Positions 1 to 5,461 of a DNA stretch of 5,461 bases are shown here, piece after piece. The DNA is from Ruminococcus sp. UBA4383 (lineage in GTDB: Bacteria > Bacillota > Clostridia > Oscillospirales > Ruminococcaceae): contig DGRR01000179.1 of NCBI GenBank assembly GCA_002389995.1, positions 1 to 5,461 on the forward strand. The letters run 5' to 3'. The notes beneath the pieces were generated by a model that saw nothing but the letters and a program-made list of their open reading frames with translations, had not been told where the DNA came from and searched no databases. A program made the position numbers and the translations under genes. Every line of letters starts with the position of its first letter. The stretch's first letter is position 1.

Positions 1-3000
1 GGTCTGACCACTGCCGTCATACAACATTCCTCACAAATATAAAGAATGTCAATATAAACCAACAGTATGTGAAAGATACATATGATATGTATATAAATGT
101 CCGTGAGGAACTCGGCAGAACCGATAAGCCCATTACTTTAATGGATCTGGGTACTATTGCCGCAAAGAAACTCAAAGCTGACGGACTTCTTCCCGACCTC
201 GACGAAAGCGAGGAAATCAATGCCTGCTCAGTTAAGATAAAGGCTGATATTGACGGCGAGGAACAGGACTGGATTCTCATGTTCAAAAATGAAACCCATA
301 ACCACCCCACTGAAATTGAACCTTTCGGCGGTGCGGCTACCTGTCTCGGCGGAGCAATCCGTGATCCGCTTTCAGGACGTTCATACGTATATCAGGCAAT
401 GCGTGTGACAGGTGCGGCAAATCCTCTCGTTCCCGTTGAGGATACCATAAAGGGTAAACTCCCCCAGAGAAAAATTACTGTCGGTGCAGCTAACGGTTAC
501 AGCTCATACGGCAACCAGATAGGACTTGCAACAGGTCATGTCGCAGAAGTCTATCACCCCGGATATATCGCAAAAAGAATGGAAATCGGTGCTGTACTCG
601 GTGCTGCTCCTGCCTCAAATATCAGGCGTGAAGCTCCCGTTGCAGGCGATATAGTTATTCTCCTCGGCGGAAAAACAGGACGTGACGGCTGCGGCGGTGC
701 AACAGGTTCTTCAAAGTCCCATACACTTGAATCCCTTGAAAGCTGCGGTGCGGAAGTCCAGAAAGGTAATCCCCCCGAAGAAAGAAAACTCCAGAGATTA
801 TTCAGAAATCCCGATGTAACTGCCATGATAAAACGCTGCAACGATTTCGGTGCAGGCGGTGTTTCCGTTGCAATAGGCGAACTCACTGACGGTCTTGTGA
901 TAAATCTCGATGCAGTCCCCAAAAAATATGACGGTCTTGACGGTACTGAAATCGCTATATCAGAATCACAGGAAAGAATGGCTGTTGTCATCGCTCCCGA
1001 AGACCTCGATAAATTCCTCGCAGAGGCTAAAAAGGAAAACCTTGAAGCTACTGTTGTTGCTGATGTCGTGGACGAGCCGAGACTTAAAATGGTATGGAAC
1101 GGAAATACTATCGTTGACCTTTCAAGAGAATTTCTCAATTCAAACGGTGCGCCCAAGTATACTGATATAACCGTTGAAGCTCCCGATAAGCTTAAAATGA
1201 GCTGTCTGAGCAATACAGGCGATTCATGGATAGAACTCATGGGCAATCTCAATGTATGTTCACAGAAAGGACTTGTTGAAAAATTCGATTCAACTATCGG
1301 AGCGGGTACGGTTCTTATGCCTTTCGGAGGCGCATACCAGATGACACCCTCTCAGGCTATGGCTGCAAAAATCCCCGTACTCAGCGGTGAGACAAATACC
1401 TGTTCACTCATGGGCTGGGGCTATAATCCCGATATATCTTCAAACAGTCCGTATCATGGTGCTATGCTTGCGGTTATCGAATCAATTGCGAAAATAGTCG
1501 CAGCAGGCGGAACTTATAAAAAATGCTGGCTGACATTTCAGGAATATTTCGAGAGAACTAAGAATAATCCGAAACGCTGGGGCAAACCTATGGCGGCTCT
1601 CCTTGGAGCTTTCAAGGCACAGCTTGAACTCGGCTGCGGTTCAATAGGCGGCAAGGATTCAATGTCAGGTACTTTTGAGGATATAGACGTACCGCCCACA
1701 CTTGTATCATTTGCTGTTTCAACTGCAAAGGCTGACAAGATAGTTTCAACTGAATTTAAAGATGCAGGCGATAATGTTATACTTATCACTCCCGAATATG
1801 ACGAAAAGGGTCTGCCTGTATTCGACAGCATAAAGGCTTGTTTTGAACAGGCTGAGAAAATTATCGCAGACGGCAGGGCTAAGGCTGTATGGACTGCGGG
1901 CTACGGCGGAAATGCCGAGGGTATCGCTAAAATGTGCTTCGGAAACAAGCTCGGATTTGAATTTTCAAAGAGACTTTCATCTCACGAACTCTTTAAACCT
2001 TGCTACGGTTCATTTATCATTGAACTTGACGGAGATGTTCAGGAGGGCGAAAACCTTATCGGTAAAACAACAGATGACTACATGATAAGAAGTCTCGACT
2101 ATATTGTAAGCCTTGATACTCTCCAGCGTACATGGGAGGGCAAGCTTGAACCTGTATTCCCGTGCAGAATAAAAACTACCGATGCCAAACCCGAAACTTA
2201 CAGCTATAAGAACGAGGAACATAAGAGTGCATCAATAAAAACTGCAAAGCCCAAGGTTGTTATCCCTGTATTCCCAGGTACAAACTGCGAGTACGATACC
2301 GCAAAGGCTTTTGAAAAAGCCGGCGCAGAGACTCAGACTATCATTATAAGAAATATTTCCGCAGGCGATATAGAAGAATCCGTTGATTTCTTTGAAAAAT
2401 CCGTGAGAGATGCCCAGATGATAATGATACCCGGTGGATTCAGCGGAGGCGATGAACCTGAGGGAAGCGGTAAGTTTATTACAGCATTTTTCCGCAATCC
2501 CAAGATAAAGGACGCTGTTCATGACCTGCTCAAATTCCGTGACGGTCTTATGCTCGGCATATGCAACGGTTTTCAGGCTCTCATCAAACTCGGACTTGTA
2601 CCCTACGGCGAAATAACCGATATGACGGAAGAATCTGCAACTCTTACATTCAATACTATCGCAAGACATCAGTCAATGATGGTAAATACAAGAATTGCAT
2701 CAAACAAATCACCATGGCTTTACGGCTGTGAAGTAGGTGATATCCATACTGTTGCAATATCTCACGGTGAGGGACGTTTCGTAGCTCCTGAATCACTTAT
2801 ACAGAGACTTGCAAATAACGGACAGATTGCCACACAGTATGTTGATTTAAAGGGACACCCCACAATGGATATCCGCTATAATCCGAATACTTCAATGGAA
2901 GCTGTTGAGGGAATTACTTCACCTGACGGCAGGGTTTTCGGAAAAATGGGTCACTCCGAACGTAAGGGAAATTATATCTGCAAAAACGTACCCGGCGAAA

Positions 3001-3044
3001 AAGACCAGAAAATCTTTGAAAATGGTGTTGCATACTTTAAATAA
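1..3044 (+). CDS. purL: Phosphoribosylformylglycinamidine synthase, single-chain (PurL with fused glutaminase), 5'-truncated by window edge
   Basis: This cytosolic enzyme makes FGAM from FGAR, ATP and glutamine, the fourth step of de novo purine synthesis. The open frame runs from the left edge (first whole codon at 3) to TAA at 3042-3044, giving 1013 visible residues. Full-length relatives have about 1,230-1,290, so roughly 220 N-terminal residues lie outside. The GTG at 69 is not the start, because the in-frame codons at 3-20 read SDHCRH, a conserved PurL motif. Next come NETHNHPTEIEP (288-323), the glycine-rich GGKTGRDGCGGATGSS (666-713), CNDFGAGG (837-860) and, in the second synthetase half, GSIGGKDSMSG (from about 1638). 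A class I glutaminase domain begins near 2250. Its nucleophile is the Cys of GICNG (codon 2562-2564), and its His and Glu lie in SHGEGR (2763-2765 and 2769-2771). Fusion of synthetase and glutaminase means ammonia can be passed internally, without separate PurQ and PurS. I see no frameshift. Other purine genes may lie upstream, outside the window. Confidence 0.97.
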   Translation, partial: SDHCRHTTFLTNIKNVNINQQYVKDTYDMYINVREELGRTDKPITLMDLGTIAAKKLKADGLLPDLDESEEINACSVKIKADIDGEEQDWILMFKNETHNHPTEIEPFGGAATCLGGAIRDPLSGRSYVYQAMRVTGAANPLVPVEDTIKGKLPQRKITVGAANGYSSYGNQIGLATGHVAEVYHPGYIAKRMEIGAVLGAAPASNIRREAPVAGDIVILLGGKTGRDGCGGATGSSKSHTLESLESCGAEVQKGNPPEERKLQRLFRNPDVTAMIKRCNDFGAGGVSVAIGELTDGLVINLDAVPKKYDGLDGTEIAISESQERMAVVIAPEDLDKFLAEAKKENLEATVVADVVDEPRLKMVWNGNTIVDLSREFLNSNGAPKYTDITVEAPDKLKMSCLSNTGDSWIELMGNLNVCSQKGLVEKFDSTIGAGTVLMPFGGAYQMTPSQAMAAKIPVLSGETNTCSLMGWGYNPDISSNSPYHGAMLAVIESIAKIVAAGGTYKKCWLTFQEYFERTKNNPKRWGKPMAALLGAFKAQLELGCGSIGGKDSMSGTFEDIDVPPTLVSFAVSTAKADKIVSTEFKDAGDNVILITPEYDEKGLPVFDSIKACFEQAEKIIADGRAKAVWTAGYGGNAEGIAKMCFGNKLGFEFSKRLSSHELFKPCYGSFIIELDGDVQEGENLIGKTTDDYMIRSLDYIVSLDTLQRTWEGKLEPVFPCRIKTTDAKPETYSYKNEEHKSASIKTAKPKVVIPVFPGTNCEYDTAKAFEKAGAETQTIIIRNISAGDIEESVDFFEKSVRDAQMIMIPGGFSGGDEPEGSGKFITAFFRNPKIKDAVHDLLKFRDGLMLGICNGFQALIKLGLVPYGEITDMTEESATLTFNTIARHQSMMVNTRIASNKSPWLYGCEVGDIHTVAISHGEGRFVAPESLIQRLANNGQIATQYVDLKGHPTMDIRYNPNTSMEAVEGITSPDGRVFGKMGHSERKGNYICKNVPGEKDQKIFENGVAYFK

Positions 3045-3061
3045 TACAATATAAAAATTCA

Positions 3062-3100
3062 GCCCCGAAGATTGAAAAATCATTCGGGGCATTTGTTTTT
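3062..3100. terminator. Bidirectional intrinsic terminator between convergent purL and gltX-luxS
   Basis: GCCCCGAA at 3062-3069 pairs perfectly with TTCGGGGC at 3083-3090. Inside this, GATT (3070-3073) pairs with AATC (3078-3081), leaving a single bulged A at 3082 and a GAAA tetraloop at 3074-3077 in the + strand transcript. The + strand continues ATTTGTTTTT (3091-3100), a U-rich tract that would end purL 17 bases after its stop. Read on the - strand, the same hairpin is followed within a few bases by TTTTTA (complement of about 3053-3058), so it probably also ends the luxS transcript, whose stop codon is 15 bases before the stem. The shared use is inferred from the symmetry. Confidence 0.9.
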
Positions 3101-3105
3101 AATTA

Positions 3106-3630
3106 TTAAGAATCAAAGAACTGTCGTCCGTCATCGGTAACAAGTCTTTCAGATGCAGGATATTTGAAAATTTCGGGATTATCAGCATTTTCTGCAAGAT
3201 ATTCAGCGAATTTTCCTGCATACCATTTTGCCATTACAAGGTTATGCATGAGGTAATTTCCGCAGTTTACCGCTGATGCACCGGGGACATCTTCAACGTT
3301 TTCAACTGATTTGAAGGCTCTTAAAATCAAATCAAAAATTTCATCAGGCTTGTGATTTCCTTTAAGAATAAGATAGAATCCTGTAAGGCAACCCATAGGA
3401 CCCCAGTAAATTACCTGTTCTTTCCAGTCGGGGTCATTTCTGAGGTATGTGGCGATAATATGTTCAAGCGAATGCATTGCTGCAACATCAATTGCAGGCT
3501 CTGCATTGGGTTTTGTTACTCTTATATCGTAGGTAGTAACTGTATATTCTCCGAGGGTATCTGTTCTGCTCACGAAGATTCCCGGAATAATTTTAGTGTG
3601 GTCAACTGAAAAGCTTGGAATCAAATCCAT
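3106..3630 (-). CDS. luxS: S-ribosylhomocysteine lyase (LuxS, AI-2 synthesis)
   Basis: LuxS is a cytosolic metalloenzyme that splits S-ribosylhomocysteine into homocysteine and DPD, which becomes the AI-2 signal. It serves the activated methyl cycle after the Pfs nucleosidase, whose gene is not in this window. From the ATG at 3630 the protein has 174 residues, against about 155-172 in the family. It carries Ser6 and His11 at the same numbers as in B. subtilis LuxS, a DIR motif (Arg37), the metal-binding HSLEH (His53, catalytic Glu56, His57), the catalytic Cys of PMGCLTG (Cys81) and the third metal ligand Cys123, so it should be active. In-frame TTG (3660) and ATG (3657) codons lie upstream, but the strong ribosome site and the family N-terminus favour 3630. 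It lies 26 bases after gltX on the same strand and is probably co-transcribed. The C-terminal 20 or so residues are a variable tail. Confidence 0.97.
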   Translation of the reverse strand: MDLIPSFSVDHTKIIPGIFVSRTDTLGEYTVTTYDIRVTKPNAEPAIDVAAMHSLEHIIATYLRNDPDWKEQVIYWGPMGCLTGFYLILKGNHKPDEIFDLILRAFKSVENVEDVPGASAVNCGNYLMHNLVMAKWYAGKFAEYLAENADNPEIFKYPASERLVTDDGRQFFDS

Positions 3631-3638
3631 ATTTTCAT

Positions 3639-3645
3639 CTCCTTT
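3639..3645 (-). promoter_or_regulatory. Ribosome binding site that fixes the luxS start
   Basis: On the - strand the sequence reads AAAGGAG, then an 8-base spacer, then ATG at 3630. The upstream in-frame ATG at 3657 has no AGGAG at a suitable distance, since its upstream bases are the last codons of gltX. This site therefore supports the 174-residue LuxS rather than a version extended by 9 or 10 residues. Confidence 0.85.
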
Positions 3646-3656
3646 ATTAATTTTCA

Positions 3657-5084
3657 TCAAGCATTAAATTCACTTACAGCGAGTTTAATTCTTTCAATGG
3701 ATTCATTTTTTCCGAATACTTCCATTAATTCGGTAGCACCGCCGGGGGTTATGCTCTGACGGGCAACGGCAATTCTTACAGCCCACATAACTGCGCCGGC
3801 TTTGATACCGCTTGATGCGGAATATTCTTTCAGGAGGGCGAAAAGACTGTCATTGTCCCAGTTTTCGAGATTTTCGAGGAGTGGGAGAGATTCATTGAGA
3901 ATCTGACTGCAAAGTTCAAGGGTAGTTTTGTTTTTCTTGTTTATGTAAAGAGAACTGTCCATATCGAGTCTTGAAAGGATAAACTCAATTTTTTCCTTAA
4001 CTTCGCTGAAAACAGCAATTCTTCCGTGAAGAAGCACGGCAAGTTTTTCGATATTTATATATTCGGGACATAAATTTTCAAGTATCGGGAGAATAATTTT
4101 ATTATAGTCCTCATCGGGCATTTTCTTGATATATTCGGAATTGAACCATTTTAATTTTTCGTAGTCGAATACGGCAGGAGACTTGCTTAATCCTTCGAGG
4201 GAGAAAGATTTTTTAAGTTCGTCCATGGTGAAAAATTCCTGATTTGTATCTTTCGGACACCAGCCGAGGAGAGCGATATAATTCACGATAGCTTCGGGGA
4301 GATAGCCGTCATTTATTAAATCCTGAAAACTTACAGCACCATGTCTCTTTGACAGCTTTGAAACATTTCCGTCAGCATCTTTTCCCATTAAGAGGGGGAG
4401 ATGTACATAAGTAGGTCTTTCCCAGCCGAAAGCATCATATAAAAGGCAGTATTTCGGGGTAGAAGTGAGATATTCGTTTCCTCTTACAACGTGGGTTATA
4501 CCCATTAAATGGTCATCTACAACGTGGCAGAAATTATAAGTGGGATATCCGTCAGCCTTTATGAGAATCTGGTCACGCAGTTCAACGTTGTCTATTGAAA
4601 CTCTGCCGTAAACCTTGTCATAATATGAAGTAGAACCTTCATTCGGCATTTTCTGGCGGATAACGTAGGGGATACCGTCAGCGAGATTTTTCTCAACCTG
4701 ACTTTTTGAGAGATAACGGCAGTGACCGTCATAACCGCCTATGCCCTTGTCATCTTTAAGTGATTCAAGTCTTTCGGGGGTACAGAAGCAGTAATAAGCG
4801 TGACCGCTCTGAATTAATTTATCTGCATATTCCTTATAGATATCGAGTCTTTCGCTCTGGATATAAGGACCTTCATCGTAGTCGATGCCTGTCATTTTAA
4901 GGGTATTGAGGATAACGTCCTCCGCACCTTCAACATGGCGAACCTGGTCTGTATCTTCTATACGCAGGACGAATTTACCGCCCTGAGATTTTGATACAAG
5001 GTATGAATACAAAGCTGTTCTTAAATTTCCGATATGCATAAATCCCGTAGGGGAGGGAGCAAATCTTGTTTTGATTTCTGACAT
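3657..5084 (-). CDS. gltX: Glutamyl-tRNA synthetase (GluRS)
   Basis: GluRS is a cytosolic class I aminoacyl-tRNA synthetase that attaches glutamate to tRNA-Glu. At 475 residues it has the usual bacterial length. The N-terminal Rossmann domain opens with RFAPSPTG and the HIGH-type signature HIGN (residues 17-20), then RIEDTD (41-46). A possible zinc-binding insert has C-x-C (99, 101) and a later Cys122. The KMSKS-type loop is KLSKRHGA (243-250), the normal GluRS variant. The remaining roughly 200 helical residues form the anticodon-binding region. The ATG at 5084 is supported by an ideal AGGAGG five bases upstream and by the immediate start of the conserved N-terminus. The TGA stop at 3659-3657 is followed after 26 bases by luxS. 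Whether the enzyme is discriminating, or also charges tRNA-Gln for the GatCAB route common in Gram-positives, cannot be decided here. No T-box leader is present. Confidence 0.98.
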   Translation of the reverse strand: MSEIKTRFAPSPTGFMHIGNLRTALYSYLVSKSQGGKFVLRIEDTDQVRHVEGAEDVILNTLKMTGIDYDEGPYIQSERLDIYKEYADKLIQSGHAYYCFCTPERLESLKDDKGIGGYDGHCRYLSKSQVEKNLADGIPYVIRQKMPNEGSTSYYDKVYGRVSIDNVELRDQILIKADGYPTYNFCHVVDDHLMGITHVVRGNEYLTSTPKYCLLYDAFGWERPTYVHLPLLMGKDADGNVSKLSKRHGAVSFQDLINDGYLPEAIVNYIALLGWCPKDTNQEFFTMDELKKSFSLEGLSKSPAVFDYEKLKWFNSEYIKKMPDEDYNKIILPILENLCPEYINIEKLAVLLHGRIAVFSEVKEKIEFILSRLDMDSSLYINKKNKTTLELCSQILNESLPLLENLENWDNDSLFALLKEYSASSGIKAGAVMWAVRIAVARQSITPGGATELMEVFGKNESIERIKLAVSEFNA

Positions 5085-5089
5085 AAAAG

Positions 5090-5095
5090 CCTCCT
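5090..5095 (-). promoter_or_regulatory. Ribosome binding site of gltX
   Basis: A full AGGAGG (- strand) lies five bases before the ATG at 5084. It confirms the start and predicts efficient translation. Confidence 0.88.
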
Positions 5096-5115
5096 GAAAA
5101 ATAATCTGTATGTTA

Positions 5116-5144
5116 ATTATAGCATGATTTTATATTGATTACAA
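5116..5144 (-). promoter_or_regulatory. Predicted sigma-A promoter of the gltX-luxS operon
   Basis: On the - strand a perfect -10 box TATAAT (5121-5116) is preceded by TGC, making an extended -10. At an ideal 17-base spacing lies TTGTAA (5144-5139), a 4 of 6 match to the -35 consensus. Transcription would start near 5109, leaving a leader of only about 25 bases before gltX. That is too short for a T-box or other riboswitch. I saw no second promoter in the 26-base gap before luxS. Confidence 0.72.
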
Positions 5145-5181
5145 GAGGAAATTTTATTTTTGTTGTTTTAATCTAACAGGC

Positions 5182-5197
5182 TTGACATATTTGTTAA
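5182..5197. promoter_or_regulatory. Imperfect inverted repeat overlapping the ldh -35 box, possible operator
   Basis: TTGACA and TGTTAA are inverted copies with one mismatch (5 of 6 pairs) around a four-base TATT centre. A regulator bound here would cover the -35 box and part of the spacer and so could block RNA polymerase. The right arm, extended to TTGTTAA (5191-5197), equals a half site of the clostridial form of the Rex operator, but the second Rex half is missing. Part of the symmetry comes from the promoter consensus itself, so it may be chance. Confidence 0.25.
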
Positions 5198-5210
5198 TTT
5201 ATAGTATAAT
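5182..5210 (+). promoter_or_regulatory. Consensus sigma-A promoter of ldh
   Basis: TTGACA (5182-5187), a 17-base spacer and TATAAT (5205-5210) match the housekeeping consensus at every position. The predicted start is near 5217, giving a leader of about 46 bases with no obvious hairpin. Strong basal expression of lactate dehydrogenase is inferred unless a repressor acts. The -35 box is also one arm of an imperfect palindrome, TTGACA-TATT-TGTTAA (5182-5197). Confidence 0.88.
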
Positions 5211-5250
5211 AATAGTACATTTTTAGCACATAATAATAATATATTCATTC

Positions 5251-5256
5251 AGGAGG
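5251..5256 (+). promoter_or_regulatory. Ribosome binding site of ldh
   Basis: A full AGGAGG sits six bases (all T) before the ATG at 5263, fixing the start of the partial ldh gene. Confidence 0.88.
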
Positions 5257-5262
5257 TTTTTT

Positions 5263-5461
5263 ATGAATACGGATAAAAGAAAAGTTGTGCTTATCGGTAC
5301 GGGAATGGTCGGAATGAGCTTTGCCTATGCCCTTGTAAATCAGGGCGGTATCTGCAACGAACTCGTTCTCATTGATGTCAACAAGGTGAGAGCTAACGGC
5401 GAGGCTATGGATTTGAACCATGGTCTTGCATTCGCCAAGTCAAATATGAAAATCTATGCAG
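5263..5461 (+). CDS. ldh: L-lactate dehydrogenase, N-terminal 66 residues, cut by right window edge
   Basis: Ldh reduces pyruvate to L-lactate with NADH in the cytosol, regenerating NAD+ during fermentation. Only the start of the NAD-binding Rossmann fold is visible. It comprises the first strand KVVLIG, the dinucleotide motif GTGMVG (residues 12-17), then ELVLID ending in Asp38, the acidic residue at the second strand that favours NAD over NADP, and GEAMDLNHG (46-54), a hallmark of the lactate/malate dehydrogenase family. Substrate-specificity residues, the catalytic His and the Arg residues lie beyond the window. Malate dehydrogenase is therefore possible, but the EAMDLNHG wording fits L-lactate dehydrogenase better. 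Normal length is about 315 residues, so roughly 250 are missing. It is divergent from gltX across a 178-base promoter region and has its own consensus promoter and ribosome site. Confidence 0.92.
   Translation, partial: MNTDKRKVVLIGTGMVGMSFAYALVNQGGICNELVLIDVNKVRANGEAMDLNHGLAFAKSNMKIYA

Noticed and set aside
910..1170. Overlapping + strand frames inside purL (also 1843-2085)
   Set aside because: They are out of frame with the conserved PurL protein and show no recognisable protein features.
554..1252. A long open frame (232 codons) on the - strand inside purL, and similar shorter antisense frames at 1538-1831, 2010-2222 and 2232-2669
   Set aside because: They lie entirely opposite a clearly conserved purL reading frame, have low-complexity Ser/Pro/Leu-rich or otherwise unrecognisable translations, and I noted no ribosome binding site. 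They are by-products of purL codon use.
3352..3609. A + strand frame opposite luxS
   Set aside because: It is antisense to a fully conserved LuxS coding region and has no recognisable product; it is a shadow.
5085..5138. T-box or riboswitch leader for gltX
   Set aside because: The predicted leader is only about 25 bases, far too short for a T-box, and no T-box sequence or antiterminator hairpin is visible.
5201..5217. Direct repeat ATAGTA at 5201-5206 and 5212-5217, 11 bases apart
   Set aside because: It falls in low-complexity A+T-rich promoter DNA around the -10 box and is easily explained by chance.
5217..5262. Riboswitch or attenuator in the ldh leader
   Set aside because: The leader is about 46 bases, A+T-rich and made largely of TAA/ATA runs, with no stable stem.
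1..5461. Mobile elements, CRISPR arrays, tRNA or rRNA genes, toxin-antitoxin or phage genes
   Set aside because: No repeats, inverted termini, cloverleaf sequences or matching protein motifs were seen, and all coding space is taken by four recognisable housekeeping genes with similar codon style.

Overview
The window looks like an ordinary chromosomal housekeeping segment from a low-to-moderate GC Gram-positive anaerobe. It most resembles a clostridial, Ruminococcus-like (Oscillospirales) organism. The basis is Shine-Dalgarno sites of AGGAG(G) before all three visible starts, A+T-rich intergenic DNA with sigma-A type promoters, a single-chain clostridial-type PurL, and protein flavour. The genus is inferred from remembered family resemblance and no search was run.

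Layout: (1) From 1 to 3044 on the + strand lies the C-terminal four-fifths of purL. Its reading frame enters from the left edge, and the conserved SDHCRH motif is coded before the first internal GTG. (2) At 3062-3100 a bulged GC-rich hairpin with T-tracts on both sides separates two convergent transcription units and probably terminates both. (3) From 5084 down to 3106 on the - strand lie gltX (glutamyl-tRNA synthetase) and then luxS (S-ribosylhomocysteine lyase). They are 26 bases apart with no terminator between them, so they probably form one operon read from a promoter at about 5116-5144. (4) From 5085 to 5262 is a 178-base divergent promoter region. (5) From 5263 to the right edge on the + strand is the first 66 codons of ldh (L-lactate dehydrogenase), behind a perfect-consensus TTGACA-N17-TATAAT promoter.

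The genes cover purine synthesis, tRNA charging, methyl-cycle detoxification with AI-2 formation, and fermentative NADH re-oxidation. They are not one pathway; only gltX and luxS appear co-transcribed. I saw no mobile element, CRISPR array, tRNA, rRNA, riboswitch or unrecognised protein gene. Coding density is high, no gene-free stretch exceeds 180 bases, and I find no evidence of a previously undescribed system. The points most worth a second look are the gltX-luxS linkage, the correct luxS start, and the compact divergent promoter region with possible operator sequences at ldh.
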